Source of the DNA: Laetiporus sulphureus 93-53
Lineage: Eukaryota > Basidiomycota > Agaricomycetes > Polyporales > Laetiporaceae
Direction of reading: 5' to 3'
NCBI RefSeq assembly: GCF_001632365.1
Contig: NW_024468602.1
Span: forward strand, 3,939-67,938
Length of the DNA: 64,000 nucleotides
The number at the start of each line of letters is the position of its first letter. The first letter of the stretch is position 1. Positions 21,898 to 34,100 of the stretch are shown in pieces. The translations under genes and the position numbers were made by a program. A model generated the notes under the pieces. That model had not been told where the DNA came from. It did not search any database and saw only the letters and a list, made by a program, of their open reading frames with translations.

Positions 21898-23258
21898 TCA
21901 TACCAGATTCTGCAACGGATCACCACCCGCAGCCCTCTCGACGCCCTTCATCACCACCTCGACCTTCTTTCTCCTCTCTGCATCATCCCCCGCGCTCTCA
22001 TCCTCACTCTCCGCCTTCGGCCCGTCCACCATAAACTCCGCCACGAACCGGGCGACGGCACGCTCGCCCACCTCGCTCATCGCACGCGGACCCCAGCGCC
22101 ACTCGACTGCATTCGCGCCGTCGTCGCCCGCCGGCGCCGCCGCGGACACACGCCCACGCTTGCCAGCCCCCTTCGTCTCGCCAATGCGTTGTCGTTCGAG
22201 GTAGCCCTGCCGAAGGAGCTGCGCGAGGTAGGCGTCGACCGTGAGGGATGTGCTTGTCGAGCGGCTGCTTAGCGGGAGCGTGGCGCCGTGGCCAAGATTG
22301 AGGCGTTTCAACAGGCTTCGCAGGTCATCTGGCATTTGTATCAGGACATCGGAATATGAGAGAGCATGATACGGAACACGTACTGTCTCTCATGACACGG
22401 CCATCTACCAAGATCAACGCGAGGATGGTGTACAACACGCCGACCGAGCCCAGCTCGTCGGACCGCTCCCAGGCCAGGATGCTCCCCACCGAGCGCGTGC
22501 ACGGCCCGTCGTCATCCTCGTCGGTGTAGACCTCATCATTGTTCGCCATATCCTCACGCTCGATCGCCAGGATGTCCGCGTCTGGTGCACATGCGCGCTC
22601 GATAATCGCAGGGTCCAGCACCGACCGCAGGATGTACGCCTTCGTCCCGATCGGTGCGGCTAGCAGTGGGCTGCATGAGTGGGACCAAATGGACGAGCAC
22701 AAAGGGACGACGCACCGCGTTTCCTGACGCCTGTGTTCTTCAGGAGCTCGCTCTCCTTGCTGTTCGCGTCCTTGTCCTTCTCTAACTTGGCACCGCGCGT
22801 CTGCAGCTCATGAAGCTCCATCCCGAACGTCTTGCGCAAGATGTCCTGTGCGCGCGCAAGCACGAGGTTGAATGAGCGCGTGTTGGATCCGAGAACTGCA
22901 GCCAAGTGAAGCACGAAGATAGTAGGCGTAGCACATCGACGCACCTTTCTTTGATATTTCGTCTCTCTTGAGCGGGACCCGCTTGCTTTCCGTGAACAGC
23001 GCGAGACGGACGAGATCGTTTGCTTTTCTCTCCAGCTCCTGTACGGGCCCATTTGATCCTTTTGTTGTAGCATAAGGGACCGTTGCTCACGTTTTGCGCG
23101 ACGTCCACTTCCATGTCCTCGTCCACTCCGTCTGCTGCTTCCTCCGCGTCACTTTGCACCCTCGCGTTGTTGTCTTCTTCTTCATCATCATCTCTTCGTC
23201 GATGTCGCCGGCGCTGAGACTGGCTTGGCTGGGGTTGTGAGGGAGGCTTTCGCGCCAT
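21898..23258 (-). CDS. NSE3: MAGE-domain protein, SMC5/6 complex subunit Nse3
   Basis: Start MARKPPSQPQPSQSQRRRHR at 23258 leads into an acidic Glu/Asp linker. An exon with GPVQELERKANDLVRLALFT and VPLKRDEISKK follows, then after an intron (about 22901-22949) VLGSNTRSFNLVLARAQDIL and RKTFGMELHELQTRG. These are the first winged-helix half of the MAGE/Nse3 domain. The second half carries GTKAYILRSVLDPAIIERAC, GVLYTILALILVDGRVM and LRSLLKRLNLGH, then TVDAYLAQLLRQGYLERQR and VEWRWGPRAMSEVGERAVAR, ending GGDPLQNLV at 21898. Nse3 works with Nse1 and Nse4 in the SMC5/6 complex in DNA repair and chromosome segregation. It shares its strand with the UBX gene upstream, about 280 bp away. Confidence 0.8.
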
Positions 23259-23537
23259 AATACAGAAGAGTAGAATTGCGATGAGTGCGGATGAAGTCGA
23301 AGTCGCGCTGCCACAGGCGCGTCGCGCGCATCTCACTTGCTCACGCCTGGCACGTATGCGTGATGACCATCGATCACACATAAAACCGGACTCAGTCAAC
23401 TCGGCGGGTGCATCCAACCAGCAGGCCATGCAGTCTATTTTACAAGAATAATATTCACTGAGCTACAGCCACAACCAGTCTACGACTCCGAGTACTTGCA
23501 GAATCACGACGAGAAAGATCCAAGAGTCAGTACTTAC

Positions 23538-25091
23538 TCAAACCCACCTCTGCACTACGACGCTGTTCGCAAGGCGCGCAGCCTCAACCGTCTGGCTGTC
23601 ATCGTCCAGGATACGGTTGGGGAACGTAGTTCCGATCGTATACGGACGCGTGAGATTCTCCGGGCGGGATCTACGAAGAAGATACGTTGTCAGCACTGCC
23701 CGGAGGGAGGATTGACAGACACGTACGCGTTGATGAAGTTGCGTATGTCCCGAACCGTATGCGTTAGGTTCATCCGGCAGACCATGCTATGCAACAGCGT
23801 CAGCCGACAATCAGCAGCAACGACCGCAACACATCCACGCACCGAGTACCATCGGCCAGCCTGATCTGCACACTCGTCGTCGGGCGCGTCCGGTCGACTT
23901 CAAACCTTGCACTAATGCTCTCTGGAGTGCTCTCCCGAGCGCTGGTAGAAGGCGCTGTGCTGGGCGCGGGGAACGAACCCGGCATGTCAGCGGTGCTCGC
24001 CACGCCAGAGCTGCTCGTAGCCAACGGCGGCACCGGCGAGCCAAGGCGATGGCCGCTGCCCGTGAACGTGCTCGCGCTGCTCGCCTTTGTCGTGGGCACA
24101 TAGTCGTCCTGCAGGCGCTTTACTACCCGCAGCTCGACCGGCTGTCCTGGGGACACGTTGAGAATATGAGGCGGGGCGCGGCTGAGGTTCCTCTCGTAAG
24201 GCGATCAGGATAGCGAAAACACGTAAGACTCACCCTGAGTTGATTTCAGCCAGTATCTGGGAGTTCCCAGGTGTGTCGTAGCGCATCAACTCTCCATCTT
24301 CAACACTGAACCCATCCCGCCAGAAGGTCAGGTGACGGATTGCGGTCTCCTCTTCTGGTTCTGTGACAAGCGGGACTGGTCAATCGCGTAAGGTATATAC
24401 ATGACGAAGGAAGCACATACCCGCAGGAGCATTAGGATCGGGAATATACTGGCTTTCCACTTCATCGCTACCCAATGTGTGCCCGCCGCCAGTAAAGGTC
24501 GAGCTATGAGCAGCGGTGGTGGGAGGACCAGGAGGAGGGCCCGCTCTGCTCGCAATCAGTACACATAGCACGACCTAGTGAACTATGTCACGCACTCGGC
24601 CGCCCTACGGAGTAAGTCTCGCACAAGGTTCCCGCCAGGGACGTCACCTCCAGGTCGGCCCGGGTTTTGTACGGATATACCACTGGGTGCCCAGAGAGAG
24701 CTCAGACCCGGCAGCGAAACAATATTGAAGTATGCACAAACCTCCTCTCTCCTCCAGCAAACCAGCTCTCTCCCTCTTCACCTTGACGTTCGTCCTCATC
24801 CTCGTCATCTTCACTCCCGGCGCGTCCCCCACCGAAACCGCCCATCGGGGGCGCAGGACCGCTGCTGCCTACATCTCTGAGAGTCGCGAACCTGGGTCCC
24901 CCAGAGCTGCTCCTGCTGGCACTACTGCAAAGACTATCAGAACGACTGTCGGAGATCGACGGAGATGCGACGCACTTTGAGGATGATGGTGTGCTGTTCC
25001 AGCTGCCGATGCGGCCGATCCTGGGCCCAGTGTTTGAGGGCAGCCGGGACCACGGTCTCGTCGGTCGATTCTCGTTGTTCTCTTCAGACAT
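23538..25091 (-). CDS. SHP1: SEP-UBX cofactor of Cdc48/p97 (p47/Shp1 family)
   Basis: The start [20 protein letters not shown] at 25091 leads into a Ser-rich and Gly/acidic linker with [13 protein letters not shown] domain follows ([20 protein letters not shown], then [11 protein letters not shown], and after an intron [20 protein letters not shown]). After a Ser/Thr/Pro linker comes a UBX domain ([13 protein letters not shown], a short exon near 23735-23790, then [20 protein letters not shown] and [23 protein letters not shown] at 23538). The FPNR loop in the last block is the canonical Cdc48-binding site. Cofactors of this family target Cdc48 to ubiquitinated proteins, membrane fusion and protein phosphatase 1 regulation. 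The usual N-terminal UBA domain is short or missing in what I could read. Confidence 0.8.
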
Positions 25092-25435
25092 CTAGGACGT
25101 TTCGAGAGCAGAGGTGATGATGGAGGTTGCGTGCCAGAATGCGCACTCGACGCTCGCCACAGCCTGCACTGACGCGTCCAGGACCATGTGACACGCGCAC
25201 GCGTTTTAGCGCGAGTTAGGCTTGAGTGGCCACATCCACTGCTGGGCCCTCTCCAAAGCAGCATCTCAGACAAGGCTGAGGTGCGTTTGGATCTCGCAGA
25301 ACAAGTACAGCTTTACGCAGCAGACTCTTCTTTTTACAGACACAAAACGAAGTCCACGGTCTCAGGGATAGCATCCTAGGACTGATATCCGAGCACGCCT
25401 ACGTCGGCTACCAACAGCAACGGTTTTGAAACTAC

Positions 25436-26397
25436 ATGTCATTTCCAGTCACAGTCTTACACGTCTCGCGGCGCTGGAGGACCGTCGCGCCTCGCACCCC
25501 GACGATCTGGTTCTACCTCCGCCTGACTGGCGTACAGTCCACAACTTACCTCTCAACCTTCGTAGAGCGGTTTTTGGACTCACCCCTCGATATTGTCATG
25601 AGATCTCACGTTCTGAAAGGCACTAACTGGACAGTATTTTTACAAAGCCACGAGTGGCGCACGTACACGTCGTACATGGTGCAACTCCTTCAGCACGTCG
25701 ACCGTTGGCGGCGTTTTTCACTCTTTGCATCGCACGCAGAAGCCGCACACGCATCATGCTCAGTACTAAAGGGCTGCAGAGCGGCACGCCTGCACTGTCT
25801 TCAAATTTGGCTGCTGAATTCAGCACCGCTGTTCATGGAGTATCTGTTTCTCGAGGGCAAGCCGTCCCTCGAACACGTGCGTCTCACCCACACGAGACTC
25901 GCGATGTTCAGCCCTCCATTGTACCATACGCTGATGGTCCTTTTTCTTTATTTCCAAGCGCGATCCCCCTTTCCGCACGAGAGCCTCCAGACGATATTGT
26001 CATCAGCGTCGATGCTCGCCAGGCTGTATATCAGTTGCATCAAGTGTACTCTTACCCAAGGCTGGCAAACGCCTGTCAATGCGCCTGCACTGCGCGAGCT
26101 GGACACAGCACGGGAGCTCAATGCTCTCTTGCGATCTCTTGCGAGTGGGAAGCGTTCCTTGTGCTTCCCGTCCGTCGAGAGCTGACTATCCACCAGACGT
26201 GCTGCGAAATGGACCGGGATTTCCCTGCACACACCGTGTTGACCTCCACCTTTCCAAACGTGACCATCTTGCGAATGATTGATGTCGAGGCGAACGCGTT
26301 TCTGTCTTATCTACGGGCTGTCGACCCCAACCAGGCGCCACCGTGGTGCATCTTGCGAGGTCTGGTGCCCACCCAGTTCGCCATCGGATGCGAATAA
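25436..26397 (+). pseudogene. Truncated F-box/LRR-type protein
   Basis: The frame from 25436 begins in the part that follows an F-box (VLHVSRRWRTVAPRTPTIWF) and continues with LRR-like lines (PSLEHVRLTHTRLAMFS). A proper F-box helix is absent upstream. The frame closes at 26185. The same protein type resumes in another frame downstream (FPNVTILRMIDVEANAFLSY), closing at 26397. I read this as a gene with a missing front and one frame break. An unseen intron near 26170 is the alternative for the second part. Confidence 0.5.
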
Positions 26398-28112
26398 CTA
26401 CCGCACGAGGTCGTCGAATCGCGCAAGCGCGCAGGAGCACGGCTCGCCTCGTTGAGCCTTGGCTCACAAATGTACCTCAATGACGGGACTGTACAGTTCT
26501 TGTAGCGACAACTCCAGTTGTCCCTCTACCTCCCAACGGGGCCAGGGTTCTTCCGCGACGTGGAAAAGCGAGACGAGCACGGCACAGATAACCTGCTGCC
26601 CTGTCCCGGTCATCCTGTTCATCCTGGATGAGCGCCTTAAAGCGGCGCGATAATTGCCAGGACTGCAAGCTCAAGATCAATGCTGCCTTGCCATTGTGAA
26701 TGTGCTATGGCCTGATATCACATTCAATCTGCAGGCATGTATTGCATGTCGGCTCTGGAGGAAGCACCGAATTGACGGTCCCGCTCGGAGCAGCAGTTCA
26801 AGGTACCGTACCGGAGACTGCTTTCTCCACGTGCACAGGCGAACGTATGACCGGAAAGCCTTATACATGCTATGTACAGCAATGTAAATTTTTCTGGCAA
26901 AGTCACACCGCAGCAACTTAGATGCGGATGAGTGCGCCCCCAATGTGGTAAGTGTGCGCTGCTTGCTGTCTGAGAAAGGAAAGCGGACTTGCAGAAGTAG
27001 CAGAGAGATCCACCGTGAAGTCAAGCCGTGCGAAGTGTTGCCCCTTACCGGTTGCCTCCTATATGTTGAGTTGGTCATTAAATCTGGGTCACGAGCATGC
27101 ACACTCTTGCGATGACAATGTACATGCGTCAAGTTTTGAATACTGTACCCTTTTGACCACAGGTTCATGGCCCATGGGGTGTGACGCGTGACGCTTCAAC
27201 TGGGCTGGACCTTAGTTCACGACCCCCTGTGACATGGGACCCCGGACAAAACTTCAGTTCAGTTCAGTTCAGGCGCTTATACCGTAGGACCTAACCACGC
27301 GCGAAAAGAGCTCCGGAACGGCAGTTCTAACCGGCTGGTGACGCGTGATGTTTGAACTGAAAGGTCAATTCAAGGGTGCGTGTGACGCGTGACTTAACCT
27401 ATCACGGAGCTGAGAAGATCTACTGAGATCTATCAAGATCTATCAAGATCTCGCGGTCACGATCGCAGAATCGCGTCCTTCGACACCGAAGACGTCTTTT
27501 GATGGCCGATCCAATGCTGGCCGCCCCTGCCTGTGTAATTTCCAGCAGAGGCCCGGGGTCCTAAACGCACAGCGGGTGTTGATCACGTGATTGTCAAGCT
27601 GTCAGGAATTAATTGTTGGTGGTGGCCAGTCACAGTCACAAGTCAAACACTCGCACATGCCTTCTCAGTTTGCTCTGAAGATGTATCTGAAGACCGTCAC
27701 GGCGTCAAGGGTGTTACCATTGACATTTCTGTCCGAGCCATCCGAATTGAAGGAGCAGCGAGTGGTGTGAGCCGTCGAATTGTACTGAGACATCCTTGCC
27801 TTGCGCATTGTGCCGCGCACTATTGGCTGATAAATTCATGCTGCACGTATCCACCAATGTGCCTCCCAGAGTAGGAGTCACGCACAAGTCGGCGAGCACT
27901 ATCAGAGGGGCACACTGGCCAGGGAGTGGCAGATCACCCTGCATACGTCACGCCTAGCAGTAGGGCATGTATTATTCCACATCACGAGAATACACTACAA
28001 AGCCAAACCACATATTTAAACGGAGGCACACAATTTCCCGTGCAGTAAACACACCAACCGACCGTCTAACAAAACGATACACTTACAATATTGTGATGAG
28101 TGCTGCTCAGGC
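26398..28112. other. Gene-poor spacer with small repeats
   Basis: No recognisable protein. The word GTGACGCGTGA occurs near 27180, 27341 and 27382. An AGTTC array lies near 27253-27270 and a triple AAGATCTATC-type repeat near 27416-27450. Function unknown. Confidence 0.45.
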
Positions 28113-31053
28113 TCAGAAATGCTGCGGATGCGTCACCTCGATGAGCACCCTTAGACCCTTGGTAATCCCCGCCAAGATCCGCTCCCCCGTCTCACCAACC
28201 GTCAAGCACACCTGCCCACCGCACCTCTGGCGCACCATCCCCTCTCCCCCTCCCCCCGACGCACACTCACACTGCATATGCATCGTACCCGACGTCCCAC
28301 GCAGCACGATCGTCACATTATTCCGGTCCGTCCTACTCACCCAAAAAACACACCTCATCAGATCCAGCTGCCAACTGCCAAGTGAAAAGTAATGAGAAAC
28401 GCACGTCGCAGGATACCCGCTCTCCCTAACAAGCTCATCCGCCACGCGCCTCACGAGCACCTCATCCACCAGCGTCTCAGGGGCGACGATCACCGCCCAG
28501 CTCCCCTTGAACCGCACCAATCCCCCGCACGCCCGCTCCGCCGCCAGCGCCGCATGCAGCGCCGCGCTCGTCTGGTACTCCAGCGGCTCCGGCGCGGCGT
28601 TTGCGGCGGTTGGAAAAGCGACCGACGCGGGCGCGGCATTTCGAGGAGAGACCGACGCGGGTGCGGAGGGGGGAGGCTCGGGTATGGATGTGGGGAGGGA
28701 GAGGGGGAGAGACGATAGCGCGCTCGGCTTGAACCGCGGTTTCTCTTTATCCTTCAGCGGCGGCGGCGGCGGCGCGCGATGCCACCCATTCGTCGTCGGG
28801 TCGCGCGTCCATCCTTGCTGCATCGCAGACGCGTCCGTGTTCGTCGGCGGTGTCTTGCGCTTCTCGTTGCGAACCGTCGTTGATGCAATCGTGGAGGGGC
28901 CCGCCGCCAGCTGGTCTTCCTCCTCCTCCTCCTCCTCCTGTGCTTGCGGCAGAGGCGCGAACGTTGCCGTGCCCATGCTTGTTGCTGGCTGGGCGCGGCC
29001 CGGGGTAGCCATCGTGTCCGGAGCGCGGAGGAACGCATCCTCGTGGAGATCTTGGAGCGGCTGCACGTCAACCTCGAAACCTCCTTCTTCCTCATCCTCA
29101 TCCTCATCCTCCTCCTCCTCCTCCTCCTCCTCCGGGTTCTCAGTCAACAACGTCCACCCATGCCTCTCAACAACACGCGGCTGCTCAACAGCCCGCATCG
29201 GCGTAGCGACAGCCGGCGGAGCCTGCTGCTGCACATCCACATTCCTCGCCACGACCTTGCGCGCACGGCACGACCTGCAACTCGCAAACCGATACTTGCC
29301 GCGCGGCGGGAGCCGATTCTCGCACTCAGGCTCGGCGCAGACGCGCTCGGCCCGTGCGGCGGGTAACGGCCCCCTGACGGCGGGCGAGGAGTCGATGAGC
29401 ACGTACGCGCGATTGCGCGGAGGATGGGATGGGGCGCTAGGTCCCGCGGGTGACGGCTGCTCCGGACGCACGCTGGACGGCTGCAAGGTCTCGTCAACCA
29501 CAATGCTCAGTGCAGTGTAAGCAGAACGCTCACGCTTAGCGCTCGGCGTGATGCTACGCTGGCAGCTCTCGCGGGAGGCTTCGACGCGCTCCTCCCGTAG
29601 ACATTAACGGGCACGAGGGACATTCGTACGGGCGCGGCGGGCAGAGCCGCGGGCGCGCTCTTCCTCGGTCGCCCACGAGGCTTCTTGACCGGCTCCTCAG
29701 CCTGCGCAGCGGGACGTTCGCCACCATCCCGCAGCGAGCCGACCGCAGGCAGCGAGACCTTCCGCGGCCGTCCACGGGGCCTCTTGACTGGTTCCTCGAC
29801 CTGCGCAACTGGACGCTCGCCACGAAGCTCTGGGCCGACGCCAGGCAGGGTGCTCTTCCGTGGACGTCCGGGCCCTCGCTTCACGACCTCACCGTCCTGC
29901 GTGGCTTGCCGTTCGTGATGGTCGTTCGCGGTCGGAGGTAAGGGATTCTTTCGTGGCCGACCCGGCGACCTCTTGACGACCTCGCCCTCCTGGAATGAGC
30001 GTTAGCAAACCATGACCACCATTGAGATTGCCGTGAGCTGACCGGAGGCAACGGATGCTTGCGTGGCCGGCCTACCGGCTTCTTTAGTACCTCGCTTTCC
30101 TGTATAGCTACAAGTCAACCAAGAACAACATTGAAATTAGATTTCGCTGACCAGAGGGAGCGGATGCTTTCGTGGCCGTCCCGGACCCCTCTTCACGACT
30201 TGGCTTTCCTGCATGCGTTCACCTTGAGCGTCAGTAGCTTCGAAAGACAATACACACTTACTGGGGCCAAGGGGTGTATGCGCGGACGCCCTCGGGGCCG
30301 TTTCGGTGGACCCGGGGGAAGCGCAAAGCTGGGTTGGTACGTGGTCGCAGCGTGTGGAGTGGCGGCGAGACTTTGTGAGATGGCCTCTGCGATCGAGAGC
30401 GCGGCCGGCGGACGACCGCGCTGAGGTTGGTTGCGGGTCGCGGAAACGGCGATGCGGGGGGCGGCTGCGCTTTGGCTGTGCCTGGTTGTGCTGTTGGAGA
30501 TTGCGGGCACGCCGTGGCTGGATGCGAGACGCGTGAGGGGACGACCTCGGGGCATGCCCTCAAAGTCCTCTTCCTCCTGCCCTGCGGCGGACGTGCGTGC
30601 TCTCGGCCTCCCGCGAACGCCCGGCGTAGCGCGTCGTTGTTGAGTCATGCGCTCCGTTACGGCGTCAAAGACATCAGGAGAGATCGCGCGGGGGCGACTG
30701 CCCCATGAAGGACGGGAGACGTACGAAGAGGCGGACTGCGCGCGCGGCAAGGGCGTCCCGTGCCGACGGGTGCGCGGCGGCGTTTCCGGTGGGATGGGCA
30801 CCACGTAGTCTTGGTACGACTCTCTGTATCCGGCCTCCGCATCGCCCTCGCCCTCGACGACCTCCTCCTCGGAATCGGGCACTTCGACGACCTCGGGCGA
30901 GCTGCTCCGGGTGTGGCTCCTCGCATACGTGAACGAGTCCGTTCGGATCGGCTGGGAGGGCTCGCTCATGAAGTTGGCCGAGTTTCTGCCAGGGCCGGCG
31001 GCAGGGCGGTGCGCTGGGGAGGCTGGCGTGCGTGGGAACGGCTGGAGGGCCAT
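28113..31053 (-). CDS. Multi-AT-hook protein, full-length copy
   Basis: The start MALQPFPRTPASPA at 31053 opens a Ser/Pro-rich N-terminus with an acidic EVPDSEEEVVEGEGD stretch. About ten GRP cores typical of AT-hooks (minor-groove DNA binding) follow. Four are in exon 1: VRGRPRAR, PRGRPLTR, QRGRPPAA and PRGRPRIH. Then come very short exons each carrying one hook (GPGRPRKHPLPL near 30180, VGRPRKHPLPP near 30075, PGRPRKNPLPP near 29950) and further hooks GPGRPRKST, PRGRPRKVS and PRGRPRKSA. After an intron near 29512-29520 comes a four-Cys segment (ERVCAEPECENRLPPRGKYR, CRSCRA), possibly a small zinc-binding motif. A poly-Glu/Asp run and a C-terminal block (FKGSWAVIVAPETLVDEVLV, then LRGTSGTMHMQCEC) ending at 28113 complete it. 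The C-terminal block is unknown to me. Probably a nuclear chromatin or regulatory protein. Confidence 0.65.
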
Positions 31054-31138
31054 TTCTTGTCGCAAGAACACGTCGACGCGAGGAAAAACGACGCTCAGCG
31101 TGCCACGCGGGCACAATCACGTGGCACGCGATCCTCCC
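29130..31138. repeat. Segmental duplication D1, copy 1
   Basis: Nearly identical to 34378-36432 in the same orientation. It covers the AT-hook gene from its poly-Glu codons to just upstream of its start. Similarity begins in the (TCC)n tract at 29110-29135 and stops shortly after GCGATCCTCCC at about 31138. Confidence 0.9.
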
Positions 31139-34100
31139 GTTCATTGGACGCGGCGAGTGTGGCTCCGCGTCCAATCACAACGCGCGCCGCCGCAGAGTCT
31201 GCGCCCGGAACAGTCTGTTGTTCGTTTAGGTGCGTGCTTCGTCGATCGTTCAACTTGACACGTTGAGGCGACGCCCACCAATGCTTATCGCGAGCGCGAC
31301 CTCTTGCGCGCATAATGATAGCCCTACATCACGGCCAATCGACACCTTCTCGTCTCGCCTACTCACTCGCCGTGCGCGTTGCAAGACTACGCCCCCACCT
31401 CTCTCAAGTCCTCGCCCTGCACTCGCAAACGCATATTGCGGTACTCCGCACGGACGCTGAAGCCGAGGGTTAGCGGGTGTTGCATGCGTCTTCAGGTGAG
31501 TTCTCTCTCATGTTCACTGGCCCTCGCGGTCGATCCGTCGTCGCGTCCTGGCCAACTCCCCGTCTTGTCCGCCCAAGACGGGCATGCAGCGAGCGCCGCT
31601 ATCCTGCACAGTGCACCTCGGCCCTCTTCGCATTGCACCCGTTGCGTGCGCTATGCGCTCAGTCTGACGGCTCACGCGCACGACTCACGTTCGATCTCAC
31701 TACGCTTTCTGTGTAACCGCCATCTCATTTTTTCCGTCCGTCCATTCTATCCCTCGCCATACTAATCCTACTCCCATCCTCCATCCTCCCAATATATATC
31801 CCCTTCTGTCGGTTGGCCTGACAGCTACGTGAGGCGCGAGCGCGAGTTGGGATGCTGGGCACGACCTACCTGCTTGCGAGGCGATGAACGCGTTCTGCGC
31901 GGGAAGGAGCGTGAGCGACAGGCGACGGGCGAGGTGCGCGAATGGACTTACGGAACAGAGCCGTGGATGGAACGCTGTCCGCGTCAGTGGGGCTTGCTGT
32001 CCGCATGTTCGAGTCGTCCTCGTGCGCGTCAGTGGTCAGACAGCCGCGATCGGCACGCACAGCGCACCGTGACAGTCCAGGTAGCGAGTCTACACACGGC
32101 CACGACGAGCGAGCGGTGCGAGGACTCTACGGTGGAGATGAGGATGTGGCATCTGTAGGGTGTGAAGCTAGGTAGAAGAAGGGGAGGGGAGAGGAAATGC
32201 GGGGAGGAAGGCAGACGATGCCAACCTCCGTCTCAATATGTAATTATTATTAATCTGTGATTCTTGTGCTTTCTCACCATAGGCATGCCGTATGACACAG
32301 GGAAGTTCAGAAAATGTCGGCAAACCTTGCTGCTGGTGTTGTGAGTTGCCATATAAGTGAGAGAAGACCGCTCATTGAACACATTCTTTTCGCATCCCTG
32401 TAGAGGCCAGCCCCTCCAGACTCATTGTCTCCATTACAGTTTCCATGCATTCCCGCCTCAATACAAACCTGTAGCCTACCATGCTTTTGCCACCAATTCA
32501 TCCGTGCCTGGTATCTGTTCATACTGCGGATGGTGCAGCATTATGCAGAGGTCAGGATGATGCTGTGGGAGATGCAAGAACGTCCGGTCATCGCAAAGGC
32601 AAGTCGAATGTCAGCGGAGTGCAGGAGGAACACACCCAGAATGTTCTGATTATACCGAGGTTGGATTCCATCCATACAGACTCGGGCTAGTTCGCTATCC
32701 AAGACCAATTTTGATGGTTGAGATGCACCGAAAGTCGAACATGAATTGATGATCAGACTGTGAAAAGTTCAGAAGGCCGGTCATCAAGAGGAAATGCACC
32801 CACCAGACAGCCTTCTCAGGCTATCGGATTGATGGATCGTGCGATGATCTACAATATTTCCGGTCACGTGTCACTCGTCGGCGGGCCCAGAATTGATGAA
32901 CTACTGTGTCCACAAGTTCTCCGGAGAAAGCCTGGAGCGAGCGTGGGAGCCTCCAATCATAATGCTTCAAATGCGGCCCTAAACCCTAGAACAGAAGCGA
33001 GAACTCGCATGATTTGAAACTCCGCTATGGTGGTGGCGGCACCCTTTGACGAGAGATGTGTCACGTGGCATGCGATGGCACACATTATGCGTGCACTTTC
33101 AACCCCACCTGCCTCCTCTCCCTCTCTCTTAACTGTCCCTCCCTACCCCCTTGTCCCTGTTATTACATTTCAGGTCCTTGCTAGGTCAGCTTACCTGCTT
33201 CTCTTACAACCATCCAAAGGTGGCCTCGACCATCCAAGCTCTATGCCAGCTCAGGCAAGTCCAAGATCACCAGAGCAACCTGTAAGCATCTCCTCAGTTT
33301 CAGTGATGCATGAATGGTATATAATGCATCATTCCTGGCAAGTCCGATAAGTCACAATTAATGAAAGACATCGACTGCGCTATGAACGCGTCAAGGCGCG
33401 TTGAGCGCGTTGAGCACCCTGTCTGCCATGTTGTCACATGAGCGCGATCTCGTGGCTCAAGAGTCAATGTTTCTATTTCTCTGCTCCCGTTGTCATTCCT
33501 GTCCGTCAACGGTCGCATCTCTGGCCTGCCTTACTAACCGCGGTCGGCACCTGAAGACAATGGTCACGTTCGTGCAAACGTAGGCCTTGAAGCGCACCGG
33601 CCATGAGTCGTAGTGCTCGCTCAAACGGTCGCAAATGCAGAGCTGCGGTCATTGCAAGTGCGCGCCCATTTGATGGATATGCCAAGCACGTTTTTGAATG
33701 GGCATGAACTGACATCAGGAGCCGGTTCTGAACGAGAAGTAGCACCTGGGCTGCCGTTCGCAAAGAGTGCGAAGCGCGTTGACTTTGCATTCCCATTCAG
33801 CTCGCTGAGAAGCTGTGATTGCAGCGTTTGAGAGGTGCTCACGTCGGGAGAACTGCACGGATGGTGACCGTTTGGTCAGTTGTGATGGACCCGCCAGGAT
33901 GAGAAAAATGAATGAGGAACGAGTTGGAGACCTCACGGTAGAAAAGGCAGACGAAAAAGCTTTATATCATGTATACAACAACTAGAATACAATCCTTAGA
34001 CACTCGTTGATGCCATCCAACCCGGTTCTGGCCAATATCAAAGGAAAGTCATACCACCGTCAATACACCTCTTTCTGCCCTGTCCACTCCCCTATTTCTC
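31139..34100. other. Spacer between the two AT-hook copies
   Basis: No protein family recognised in either strand. A 35-bp word, ATATAAGTGAGAGAAGACCG and its continuation at about 32352-32390, recurs at about 36449-36482. The rest is unremarkable. Confidence 0.45.

Noticed and set aside
27160..27460. Small direct repeats as a CRISPR array or origin
   Set aside because: Repeats are short, irregularly spaced and eukaryotic context rules out CRISPR; no origin signature.
28507..31266. Long plus-strand open frames opposite the AT-hook gene (also at 34416-36577)
   Set aside because: They are GC-rich shadows of the minus-strand coding frames with Ser/Ala/Arg-biased composition and no family match.
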